Of a stretch of 64,000 nt of DNA, positions 43,738 through 52,032 are shown in pieces (position 1 is the first letter of the stretch; each line of letters starts with the position of its first letter). The notes under the pieces are model-generated. The model was not told the DNA's origin. It saw nothing but the letters and a program-made list of their open reading frames with translations, and searched no databases. The position numbers and the translations under genes were made by a program. The DNA is from Verrucomicrobia bacterium Tous-C9LFEB (GTDB lineage: Bacteria; Verrucomicrobiota; Verrucomicrobiia; Methylacidiphilales; UBA1321), in the NCBI GenBank assembly GCA_002304345.1, contig NEUU01000011.1, forward strand, positions 1 to 64,000. The letters run 5' to 3'.

Positions 43738-46146
43738 TCAGTTTCCTAACAGATAGAAGTCGGAAACTTCGAGATGATTTTCATTCTCCTGGCTATTGCA
43801 GCCGATGGAAATGGTCTTGATCTGACGGCCCAAGGCGCTTTTTGCTCCGCCGACCGCCGGGATAACAAAGCTGTCGATCGGGACATAGGCCACATGCCAG
43901 ACACCGTCGGACGGGAATAAGGAGAAGAGTGTCGTTGATTGCTTGCCCTCCTCGTTCCATGTAAGCAATCGGGCTGTTCCCGGTCGCGTCAGCCGGGCGC
44001 GGACGAGTATCCCCTGAACTCGATCCAGGTTCGCTTCCTGCGGGATGATAAAGCGGGGATAAACCCAGCGATCGCCCCCGTCAAAAGTAGCGGTAAATCC
44101 CCACTGAGCCTCCGGCCCATGCTCGAATTTCATCTTGCCAGTCGGCGTGATATTAACGCTCCAGCGATGCTCTTCTCCCAGCGGAATCGTATAGCGGTAG
44201 GCGTGACTCTTGAGATGATTCTCCAAGCCCTGCGAGAAAAGAAAATTCAGCACGAGAGGCGAGATCGGTTTGACTCCCTCCGCCTTGGCTTCGATCCTCA
44301 CCGTTTTAGAATCGCCCGGGCTAGCCTGAAAAGCGGAAAAATCCACCGTGGCCGTCAGCACAGTCTCACCTTGTGGCGGCACCTTGCCCATGGCGACCGT
44401 CAATGGCGTTTTCGATACCGCCGCATCATCGTAGAACTCCAATTTCACTTCCCGCTCTTTATCAGCGAGATTGGCGACAAGAATCGGAATCCGGATCTTC
44501 ATGACGCCTTCCGCCACACGATAGCCGCGAGTTTCCGGAGTGACCTCACTATTCTTCATTTGCGCCTTGAGAATGAGCGGTTCGGGGGCAAGCGCAGAGA
44601 CCGGCGCGGCTACTCGTGGAGTCAATCTACGCGCACCTGTGTCCGTGATTAACTTTCCACGGATCGATTCCAACGAACAAACGAGATACGAAAGCCCATC
44701 GGGCACCGGAATTGTCCCCGTAGTTTTCGATTTCAACACACGGCCATCCGCTCCGAGAATTTGCTGCGGCACCACCTCCATCAGTAACGTCGCCAAGGGA
44801 TTAATCGTGCCGGTATATACTACGATGACGGCCTCTCCTTTTGACGAGGCAAAGACGCGGGCTTGCCCAGTCTTAAGCTGAGACACCGGAAAATCACCGA
44901 CGTAGGATTTATGAGCCAGAATACGCGTGGCGGCGGCATAGGCAGCCATCGTCCGGGTCGGTGCACCGTTGCGATCCAGCATGCCGAAATTCTTGCTGCC
45001 ATGCTCCGAGTAGTCGACATAGACGAAAGCAAAAAATCGCTCCACGCCGCAGGCGCGGGATTCAATCGCATTGCCGGCAAATTTCATCGCGGCACTTTGA
45101 ATATCCCGCGCACTGGCGCGGCTTCCCGGAACTCCCAGCCACGGCGCGCCACATTCCGTCAACCACAAGGGCATCGCCTCATGTCCATACTCCTTTAGCC
45201 AGCGCCGAAATTCCGCCACGTGCCCTTCCATATTGGCTGGATCGCCATAGTAATGAAAACTGATGAAATCCGAAGCGGTGAGCAACCCGCACCGCGCGGC
45301 GAGATTCAGGAACGGACGCGAGATATAAGCCAGCACGCCACCGCCCACCGGGGTTTGAATTCCCTCGGAGCGGAGCGCATAGCGCAGGGTTTGCACCCAA
45401 GCTACGTATTGATCTGCCGGGGCATTGACCAGATCCGGCTCATTCCACGCTTCGATGGCGCCCCATTGCTTCGCCCATTTTTTCCCGATCTGCCGCCAGT
45501 CCTTGATCGACTCCACGATGGCATCCGGTTCCTTGCCCGATCCGTCACGAATCATCCACTTCGGTGACTCATGCGCGAGTTCCAGCAAAGGAATTCCATT
45601 TTCCTGATACATCAGCCGGGTGCGATCATAAGCACGCGGTGTTTCCCAATTCCAGGAGGCATCTGCCGCAGAATGCACCGCAGGCCATGTCAACCTCTCA
45701 CGCGACATCGCAATGCCGCAACGCTTGAGCATCTGAATCAATCCTTCACGCGTGGATACCGGGGTCAGCCACGAAAGAGCGGAATCCATGCAAAAGAACG
45801 GATCCGCCGCACCCTCATAGGCGGCAATTACATCCACCCCGTATGTCAGGCGCAATTCGGGCAGAGCGACTTCATAATAGCCAGACGGCAACTGCAGCGG
45901 AATTTCCCACTGCCCCGCCTTCTTCAAGGCCTCACCCGTCGTCACTCGCTCTGACTGATAATTCAGGATCACAAACGCCGTCTTCTCCCCACTGCCAGCT
46001 GGGGCCGGAAGTTGCAAGATCGACGGTTGATCCGGCGCTAGAAAGAATTGTTTCACCGCCGCATTGGGAATCGTTTCAGCCCAGCATCCCACCGATAAGA
46101 GCCCGTAAATCACAATGAAAGAGACCGTCCGGCTTAATAACATCAT
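43738..46146 (-). CDS. Secreted clan GH-A glycoside hydrolase
   Basis: An 802-residue exported enzyme. The signal peptide is RTVSFIVIYGLLSVGCWA. A short beta domain is followed by a TIM barrel with acid/base glutamate in AWNEPD (about residue 237) and nucleophile in WLTECGAPW (about 333), in the clan GH-A arrangement (GH39-like). C-terminal beta domains resemble NPCBM/CBM-like modules. It starts 4 bases after the pseudopilin stop and is convergent with the pseudopilin at 43059. It resembles the enzyme at 22394 in plan, including the pseudopilin neighbour. Confidence 0.78.
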   Translation of the reverse strand: MMLLSRTVSFIVIYGLLSVGCWAETIPNAAVKQFFLAPDQPSILQLPAPAGSGEKTAFVILNYQSERVTTGEALKKAGQWEIPLQLPSGYYEVALPELRLTYGVDVIAAYEGAADPFFCMDSALSWLTPVSTREGLIQMLKRCGIAMSRERLTWPAVHSAADASWNWETPRAYDRTRLMYQENGIPLLELAHESPKWMIRDGSGKEPDAIVESIKDWRQIGKKWAKQWGAIEAWNEPDLVNAPADQYVAWVQTLRYALRSEGIQTPVGGGVLAYISRPFLNLAARCGLLTASDFISFHYYGDPANMEGHVAEFRRWLKEYGHEAMPLWLTECGAPWLGVPGSRASARDIQSAAMKFAGNAIESRACGVERFFAFVYVDYSEHGSKNFGMLDRNGAPTRTMAAYAAATRILAHKSYVGDFPVSQLKTGQARVFASSKGEAVIVVYTGTINPLATLLMEVVPQQILGADGRVLKSKTTGTIPVPDGLSYLVCSLESIRGKLITDTGARRLTPRVAAPVSALAPEPLILKAQMKNSEVTPETRGYRVAEGVMKIRIPILVANLADKEREVKLEFYDDAAVSKTPLTVAMGKVPPQGETVLTATVDFSAFQASPGDSKTVRIEAKAEGVKPISPLVLNFLFSQGLENHLKSHAYRYTIPLGEEHRWSVNITPTGKMKFEHGPEAQWGFTATFDGGDRWVYPRFIIPQEANLDRVQGILVRARLTRPGTARLLTWNEEGKQSTTLFSLFPSDGVWHVAYVPIDSFVIPAVGGAKSALGRQIKTISIGCNSQENENHLEVSDFYLLGN

Positions 46147-46150
46147 AAAA

Positions 46151-46813
46151 TTAATTCAGTGAAAAAGAACCGATTTGCGTCCATCTCGATTTGAGTTCGC
46201 TCTCGGTCTGGGATTCGATGTGTCCATCGAGAAACAAACCGTTGAGCTTGCCATTGTGCGGATACCAAAGCCCCGTGCCTTGATCCTTGGAGGTATAACT
46301 GCTGAACTTCGGATGCGCTCTCCCCTCGCCCAAGAGAAGGGTTTGGGATGGCTTGCTGATCGCAGCCATCGACATCACTCCGGTCGCGGACAAAAATTGG
46401 AACTGCCCGTTCATTTTATAACTGATCCACGGAAGGATATAGGCAGCATCGTTATTTTTGACCTCAGGGCAGTGGAATACGCCACGCCCGACAATCACGG
46501 TCTCCTGCCCCCAGTCATACGGCATTTTTGTTCCACCCGTCAGATAAGGATAGATGGCATAATACCAATTATTGTCGGGACCGTTGTTCCCGCTGATATA
46601 CGCAGGCGGAAGGAAGTTATTGTTATCGGCCGCGTACAACAGGATTCCCTCCCCTAGCTGCCGCAAATTGCCCATGCACTTCGCGGACCGGCTCATATTC
46701 ATAGCGCTGCGAAAACCAGACATGGCGAGCGTTGACAAAACCAGGATCACCGAAATGACCACCAGCATTTCCACGAGTGTGAAACCACGCCTTTGAGCCA
46801 AATGCCGATTCAT
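46151..46813 (-). CDS. Lone pseudopilin with C-terminal DGHIE motif
   Basis: A 220-residue prepilin-like protein. The leader ends in QRRG, then FTLVEMLVVISVILVLSTLAM, a canonical signature. The C-terminus has LNGLFLDGHIESQ. It is followed after 4 bases by the GH-A hydrolase, so the two are almost certainly co-translated. It is preceded by the PEP-CTERM gene (60-base gap). Cargo-specific secretion is inferred. Confidence 0.85.
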   Translation of the reverse strand: MNRHLAQRRGFTLVEMLVVISVILVLSTLAMSGFRSAMNMSRSAKCMGNLRQLGEGILLYAADNNNFLPPAYISGNNGPDNNWYYAIYPYLTGGTKMPYDWGQETVIVGRGVFHCPEVKNNDAAYILPWISYKMNGQFQFLSATGVMSMAAISKPSQTLLLGEGRAHPKFSSYTSKDQGTGLWYPHNGKLNGLFLDGHIESQTESELKSRWTQIGSFSLN

Positions 46814-46873
46814 GGTGATTAGGGATAATGATTATCGGAGTGCAGGCAGGCAATTGTTGCCGGGTTACTCCAA

Positions 46874-47731
46874 TCAGGCCTGATGGCCTTGCGACTGCCG
46901 CAAGATAGCACCGTTCTTCTCACGCCTCAACACGATGACCATCACACTCATCCCACCGAGAAGAGTCATTGCCAGACTGCCGGGCTCTGGCACGACGGAC
47001 AGTTGAAAATTATCGACACTGGAAGCACCCGCCGTGGCGGTCGCATAATCAATGAAGCCCGCCGAGCCAATGGAACCGCCCAAGGTTACACTCTTCCATC
47101 CGGAAACATCGGTGCCATTGATCAAGAGATCCACCATGCTCGTGCTCGGATCATAGGACAAGGTCAGCGTATACGGTGTCGTACTCGAATAACTGGAAAT
47201 GACGCCCGTGGCCACTTGGGTCGTGAGCCCACCTGAATAAATATACCAGCCGCCACTCTTGGTTAAATAAACCCACAGCAGATTCGAAGTGCTAAACCAG
47301 TTCGCCTGACTTGGTGAAGCCGAAGTCTGAAAACCAATCCCGCCCCATTGCGAGGTACTCGTCACCAAGTCCGCCTGAACCGAGAGAATCCCGGTTGGAT
47401 TCGGATTCGTGAAGGCAATCTCTCCGAGCGTGCTGACGCTACTGTTCGGATTATTGATCGAAGCCACAATTGTTCCAGAAGATGAGAAGCGAGTATCTGT
47501 AATCGTGGACCAGCTTCCCGTTCCGGTCTCGACCGCTATTGTATTCAAGCTCGCACCGGATACGCGGGTCGTCCCATTCAGCGTGAACGTGTCGGCGGCG
47601 ATGATGACCTGCGCCTGCGTCAGGCCGCATGACAGGATCAAGGCCAGCACCGTCATGCCTATCGGCAGGCATGTCTTTTTTTCGATTCGGTTGATGGACG
47701 GACGGCTCGTTTTCATGATGTTCGTGCTCAT
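46874..47731 (-). CDS. PEP-CTERM surface protein, paralogue of 47756
   Basis: A 285-residue exported protein. The ATG at 47731 follows GGAGAAGAAA; a GTG at 47743 is possible. The signal peptide ends at TQAQ. The body is a beta-sandwich of ConA/laminin-like type (IIAADTFTLNGTTR, WGGIGFQTSASPSQANWFSTSNLLWVYL, SAGFIDYATATAGASSVDNFQL). The C-terminus VVPEPGSLAMTLLGGMSVMVIVLRREK is a PEP-CTERM signal. The upstream gene is a close paralogue without that tail. It probably binds or coats polysaccharide at the cell surface. Confidence 0.78.
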   Translation of the reverse strand: MSTNIMKTSRPSINRIEKKTCLPIGMTVLALILSCGLTQAQVIIAADTFTLNGTTRVSGASLNTIAVETGTGSWSTITDTRFSSSGTIVASINNPNSSVSTLGEIAFTNPNPTGILSVQADLVTSTSQWGGIGFQTSASPSQANWFSTSNLLWVYLTKSGGWYIYSGGLTTQVATGVISSYSSTTPYTLTLSYDPSTSMVDLLINGTDVSGWKSVTLGGSIGSAGFIDYATATAGASSVDNFQLSVVPEPGSLAMTLLGGMSVMVIVLRREKNGAILRQSQGHQA

Positions 47732-47755
47732 TTTCTTCTCCACTTAATTGGCGTT

Positions 47756-48439
47756 TCAGGGGGTAAAAACTTTGAAATTGTCGAAGGATGCTTCGCCGGG
47801 GGATGAGATGGCCAGACCATTGAATCCGGCAGAGCGGATCGCCGCGCCCGGGAGCTTCACCGAATGCGCGCCGCTGACATCGGCCCCGTCGATCAGGACA
47901 AAGGCCACTTCCGCAACCGGGTCGTAACGCAGTCCTAATGTGTGCGAATCCGAGGCATGAAATCCCGGAATCTTTCCCATCGCCACCGAGCGGGTAATCC
48001 CTTCGCTCCACAGCTGCCAGCGACCATCCGGCTTCAGCATCACCCAGAGCAAATTCTCCGCCTTAAACCAATTCGCAGGATTCACCTTCGACTGAAAACC
48101 CACGCCCATCCATTCTGAGGAACTCACCACCACATCGACCTGCACCGTCACTTCGCTGGAAGGACTGGGAAGGTCAATTTCGGCGGCGATACTCGATACA
48201 TGCGGTGCGGCCACCTGTGCACAGACAATCGTTCCGGCAGCAGAAAACCGCGTATCGCGATCCGTCTTCCAAACACCCGCGCCTTCTTCCGGTGCCACGC
48301 CATTCAACAAGGCCGCTTCCTTACGGTTGCTCCCCGAAAGTGCAAAAGCATCCGAAACCAAGGTTTCGGCCAAGGCGATTCCGGGTACGACCAGATGACA
48401 AAGGATCAATATCCCAAGCATCGAAAACGCGCGCTTCAT
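47756..48439 (-). CDS. Secreted beta-sandwich protein, tail-less paralogue of 46874
   Basis: A 227-residue exported protein. The signal peptide is MKRAFSMLGILILCHLVVPGIALA; an in-frame ATG at 48463 lies closer to the promoter palindrome and is less likely. The body aligns along its length with the next gene (LVSDAFALSGSNRKEA, WMGVGFQSKVNPANWFKAENLLWVML, SAGFNGLAISSPGEASFDNFKV) but ends at that point with no PEP-CTERM tail. It is therefore predicted to be released, while its neighbour is anchored. The two are 24 bases apart and divergent from a LacI gene. Confidence 0.72.
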   Translation of the reverse strand: MKRAFSMLGILILCHLVVPGIALAETLVSDAFALSGSNRKEAALLNGVAPEEGAGVWKTDRDTRFSAAGTIVCAQVAAPHVSSIAAEIDLPSPSSEVTVQVDVVVSSSEWMGVGFQSKVNPANWFKAENLLWVMLKPDGRWQLWSEGITRSVAMGKIPGFHASDSHTLGLRYDPVAEVAFVLIDGADVSGAHSVKLPGAAIRSAGFNGLAISSPGEASFDNFKVFTP

Positions 48440-48454
48440 GGGGAGTGAATCAGG

Positions 48455-48476
48455 GTATTGCATACACAGTTAATAC
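48455..48476. promoter_or_regulatory. Interrupted palindrome upstream of 47756
   Basis: GTATTGCATACACAGTTAATAC has 5-base outer arms (GTATT/AATAC) and contains TTGCATA, a half-site seen in the LacI operator candidates. It lies 15 bases upstream of the chosen start codon. Confidence 0.4.
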
Positions 48477-48524
48477 GATATTCAGCACCGTAGATCATCC
48501 GTTCAGACGATACAAGGTAGCCTC

Positions 48525-48541
48525 TATGCACCAGTTGCATA
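48525..48541. promoter_or_regulatory. LacI operator candidate TATGCA-N5-TGCATA
   Basis: TATGCACCAGTTGCATA is an inverted repeat with 6-base perfect arms, 39 bases ahead of the LacI gene. CAGTTGCATA matches 10 bases at 11582-11591. Confidence 0.55.
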
Positions 48542-48580
48542 ACCGATTGACTCAAGCCGCTTTCCTCCTATGATTTCCCC

Positions 48581-49660
48581 ATGCCACGGGATAAAAACGA
48601 ACCGTCGACATCTCCTGCACCGCCACTCAATTTGCGCGACATCGCGCGTCAGGCGGGCGTTTCTCACTCCACCGTTTCGCGGGCCTTGCGCAATCACCCC
48701 GCGCTACCACGAGAAACCTGCCAGAAAATTCAAGCGTTGGCCGAGTCTCTGGGGTACCGGACCAATCCCCTCATTGCCACGCTGGCCAGCCAGCTGCGCA
48801 TGTCGAGAACCACGCCCTATCAGGCCACCCTCGCCTTCGTCACGTCCTACCCTACCCGCAATGCCTGGAAGGAAGGTCGTCCTGCGTTTCTGCGTTTTTA
48901 CAAGGGCGCTCACGAGCGGGCGCGCCTTCTTGGCTATGAACTGGATGAGTTCTGGATCAAGGAGCCCGGCTTCACCATGGAGCGCATCCGCAAGATTCTA
49001 CAGACTCGTAATATCCGCGGGCTGCTCATCTCGCCCATGCCACATCCCCTTGGACATCTCCCGCTCGATTGGTCTCAATACGCGTCAGCCACGATTGGCT
49101 ACACCATGGCCTCTCCGCATCTCCACTCCACGCGCAACCATCATTATCATGCCATCACCCTCTGCCTGCGCCGGCTCAAATACCACGGACATCGCCGCAT
49201 CGGTCTCGCGCTACGTCCGCAGTCCTACAAATATGCGGACGATCTTTTTACCGCGCGTTATCTCTATCATCAGTATGCCACCGGTCAAAAACCATTGCCT
49301 ATTTTCTGCCTGGGTGCCGCCAATGGCGAATTCACTGAGAAAAATTTCATTCGATGGTTTCAAAAAAACAAGCCTGACGCTCTCATCTGCATGGGCGAGC
49401 AAGTTCACGACTGGTGTGCGAAGATGGGGATCGACGTTCCGGGTGAACTCTCCATCGTCGATATGGATATCCACGATTTTCAGAAACAATGGAGCGGCAT
49501 CGACGGCTGCGAAGAAGACGTCGCGGCGGCCGCAGTGGACGTCATTGTGCAGCAACTCCAGCAAAATGATCTCGGCATCCCCCGTTCACCCAAAACCATC
49601 CTGGTGGAAGGCCGCTGGTTAGCGGGGAGTACGCTCGCAAAAAGTCCGGCAGGCAGCTAG
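48581..49660 (+). CDS. LacI-family (XylR-like) transcriptional regulator
   Basis: A 359-residue regulator. Helix-turn-helix NLRDIARQAGVSHSTVSRALRN (residues 17-38), hinge GYRTNPLIATLASQLRMSRT, then a sensor domain. It is a paralogue of the regulators at 11591 and 39569. It is divergent from the PEP-CTERM pair and hydrolase. Its stop overlaps the convergent FAD oxidoreductase stop by 4 bases. Confidence 0.85.
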   Translation: MPRDKNEPSTSPAPPLNLRDIARQAGVSHSTVSRALRNHPALPRETCQKIQALAESLGYRTNPLIATLASQLRMSRTTPYQATLAFVTSYPTRNAWKEGRPAFLRFYKGAHERARLLGYELDEFWIKEPGFTMERIRKILQTRNIRGLLISPMPHPLGHLPLDWSQYASATIGYTMASPHLHSTRNHHYHAITLCLRRLKYHGHRRIGLALRPQSYKYADDLFTARYLYHQYATGQKPLPIFCLGAANGEFTEKNFIRWFQKNKPDALICMGEQVHDWCAKMGIDVPGELSIVDMDIHDFQKQWSGIDGCEEDVAAAAVDVIVQQLQQNDLGIPRSPKTILVEGRWLAGSTLAKSPAGS

Positions 49661-50985
49661 CTGACCCGAACCGCTTCTTTTTCCCGCAAATTTTCCGTGG
49701 TCTGACTCGGGCTCACACAGAGCGCCGCATAGCAGCCAATGCTTTCACCCATTTCAACCGCATTCCCCGTCACACGATAGCTGGCATGGGCAATGAAATC
49801 GCCACTAATACAACGTCCCGCCAACAAGAGTCCGTCAACATCGGCCGGTTGGGCGGCACGTAGTGGAATCTGGTAGGGCGTTACAATCACACCCGCGTTG
49901 TCGTATCCTTTGCCGCGAGCGGGATTGGTCGAATGCACATCCACGCAGAAAGTAGGTGAACAGATGGCATCCGGCTGTTGACGTCCCAACGTCAAGTCTT
50001 CATGGGTGAGCGTGTATCGCCCCAGAATGCGGCGCCCCTCCCGCGTTCCGATTTGCTCCGCCGTGGCGACCAGCGCCACGCGACTCCAGGCGCCTCCCGA
50101 TCGTCTCAAACTCTGAACGATGTTCTGGATTTCCGCCCGCGCCCGCAGCGTCGCCTGAGTGACGTCGTCCGCATTGGTAGCCCGAAAGCCGTATTCGTGA
50201 TTGGCCATCAAGGCATAGAGATTTTCGTGAATATAGAATAATGTCGGCGCGGAATAGGACGGAGTGCAGCCATTCTTTTTGAGGTATTGATAGAGATTCT
50301 TCTTCGCCAGCTCCTGGCTTGCCGGGTTGCTGCGGTTATGAAACGGTCGCACCAACTCAGGATCAATCCCGGTCAGCAACGCCATCAGGCTCATCGGCTG
50401 GGATTCCCCATGTTCGGGGTGCCCCACGGCAAAGCGGCAACCGGCTTGAGCCGCCACATCGCCATCGCCCGTGGCATCGATAAACATTTTGGCTTTCCAC
50501 GCCTCGCGTCCCGATTTGGATTCGGTAACGATATGCGTGAGCCGTCGCTGATCGTTCACGAGGGCGGCGACCACACGGGTGTGCAGCCGCACCCGTACCC
50601 GCGCTTCGCGCGTCATTGCTTCCAGAAGATACTTCATCGACTCGACATCATAGGCAGATGAGGCGCGATTCTCGCTGCCCGGACCGCAATCCATCGCGCG
50701 GAGCCGGTGCAGGATCTCGCGCATGATCCCCCCCTTGTTCTCGTGATCGATGATCCAGCACAAGGCCCCCGCCGTCCAGATGCCGCCGAGGCATCCGTGC
50801 GTTTCGATGAGGACGGTTCGCGCGCCGGACCGCGCCGCCGAGAGGGCCGCCGAGACACCGGCAGGGCCACCACCGCAAACGAGAACATCGCACTCCGCGA
50901 CGACCGGGGTTGTGAGCGCCTCCGGCACAGTCACGCCGTTTTTGTTACTGCTTCGATGCTTTTCCATTACTGGAAAAGATCGCAT
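49657..50985 (-). CDS. FAD-dependent oxidoreductase (FAD_oxidored family)
   Basis: A 442-residue flavoprotein. CDVLVCGGGPAGVSAALSAARSGARTVLIE near residue 35 is the FAD-binding motif, followed by GGIWTAGAL and later FIDATGDGDVAAQAG. The C-terminal part has LLLAGRCISGDFIAHASYRVTGNAVEMGE, typical of the family. The start at ATG 50985 is preferred over TTG 50997; 50967 is also possible. It follows the AraC gene by 65 bases on the same strand. It is shorter than the paralogue at 8638 and lacks its extra domains. The substrate is unknown. Confidence 0.8.
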   Translation of the reverse strand: MRSFPVMEKHRSSNKNGVTVPEALTTPVVAECDVLVCGGGPAGVSAALSAARSGARTVLIETHGCLGGIWTAGALCWIIDHENKGGIMREILHRLRAMDCGPGSENRASSAYDVESMKYLLEAMTREARVRVRLHTRVVAALVNDQRRLTHIVTESKSGREAWKAKMFIDATGDGDVAAQAGCRFAVGHPEHGESQPMSLMALLTGIDPELVRPFHNRSNPASQELAKKNLYQYLKKNGCTPSYSAPTLFYIHENLYALMANHEYGFRATNADDVTQATLRARAEIQNIVQSLRRSGGAWSRVALVATAEQIGTREGRRILGRYTLTHEDLTLGRQQPDAICSPTFCVDVHSTNPARGKGYDNAGVIVTPYQIPLRAAQPADVDGLLLAGRCISGDFIAHASYRVTGNAVEMGESIGCYAALCVSPSQTTENLREKEAVRVS

Positions 50986-51050
50986 GACCGGGGCCAAACC
51001 CTGAACGCAACATTCCGCACAAATCTTTCACGAAATTGATTCGTGACGGT

Positions 51051-51935
51051 TTACAACTCGTTACGAAAGCGGCGCGGATTTTTCTTACTATGCTTGACGA
51101 AGAGCCGGGTGAAGTAGGCCGGGTTATCTATGCCCACTTGCCGTGCCACCTCGTTGATCGGCAAGGCCGTGTCGCGCAAGAGAAGGCTGGCGCGCTCCAT
51201 GCGCATGTTGTTGAAGTAGGTCAACGGGCTGATGCCGTGCGCCCGCTTGAATATCCGGCACAAGTGCGGATAGCTGTAGCCTAATTTAGCCATCTCCTGC
51301 TCGAGGGGCAGACGCGCCAGGCGCGGATTCTCCAAGAGGCGATTGAGCATCTCACGAATGCGATTGGCGAGATGATGGGAGTAGTCGCCCCGGGAAGGTT
51401 CCTGAAAGTAGTTGAGGGACCCGCCCAAGATCTCAATAAGGATTTCGAGAAAGAGCGCCCGGCAACTGGCCCGCTCCATCGGCGTGCCGCAACTCCAGCG
51501 CTGCTGCATGCGGTCGAAGAGTTGGAAAAGGGAAGCCGGTGCCGCCAAGGGCCCGTGCAAGATTTGTCTCGGCACAAAAGCGGGCGCGGTCCGAATTAGA
51601 TCCCGACGCGGCTTGGCCGGAGCGTGACAAATGCGCGGCGACGATTCATCCATCGACGGCTCCTGATGAATCCAGTCAAAGTGCACCCAACGAAAACGAA
51701 TGGTTCCTTTGGATGTCTGGACCGAGGAATGGGGAATACCGCTCGGTTTGATCAGGTAACTAGCCGGAGCGCTGATGATTCTCTTCTCGCCCTCGATCTG
51801 CGTTTCGCACGTGCCCCCGTCGATCAACAGCATTTCCTGATCGTAGATGACACGCAACGGCCCGCTCCAATTACGACCTTCATAGGAGCCGATCGTGTGG
51901 ATTTGAGGGGAAATGAGATCGAGAAGATGGGCCAT
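51051..51935 (-). CDS. AraC-family transcriptional regulator
   Basis: A 294-residue regulator. The N-terminal half is a cupin-type sensor (GSYEGRNWSGPLRVIYDQEMLLIDGG). The C-terminal half has two helix-turn-helices: LEQEMAKLGYSYPHLCRIFKRAHGISPLTYFNNMRM and INEVARQVGIDNPAYFTRLFVKHSKKNPRRFR. It is divergent from the GH71-like operon and upstream of the FAD oxidoreductase, so it probably controls one or both in response to a sugar. Confidence 0.88.
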   Translation of the reverse strand: MAHLLDLISPQIHTIGSYEGRNWSGPLRVIYDQEMLLIDGGTCETQIEGEKRIISAPASYLIKPSGIPHSSVQTSKGTIRFRWVHFDWIHQEPSMDESSPRICHAPAKPRRDLIRTAPAFVPRQILHGPLAAPASLFQLFDRMQQRWSCGTPMERASCRALFLEILIEILGGSLNYFQEPSRGDYSHHLANRIREMLNRLLENPRLARLPLEQEMAKLGYSYPHLCRIFKRAHGISPLTYFNNMRMERASLLLRDTALPINEVARQVGIDNPAYFTRLFVKHSKKNPRRFRNEL

Positions 51936-51950
51936 GTGAAGCCACGAAGA

Positions 51951-52011
51951 TTAGGCAGTCTATATCAAGTTTGTTCAAGTTTTATCCACTCTTTTTTATG
52001 CGATTGCCTAA
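51951..52011. promoter_or_regulatory. AraC-type operator candidates
   Basis: Two tandem direct half-sites, TCAAGTTTGT (51965-51974) and TCAAGTTTTA (51975-51984), one helical turn apart, lie between the divergent araC and GH71-like genes. They are bracketed by TTAGGCA (51951-51957) and its complement TGCCTAA (52005-52011). Confidence 0.45.
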
Positions 52012-52032
52012 AAAACAGTTTAAGATACGGAC

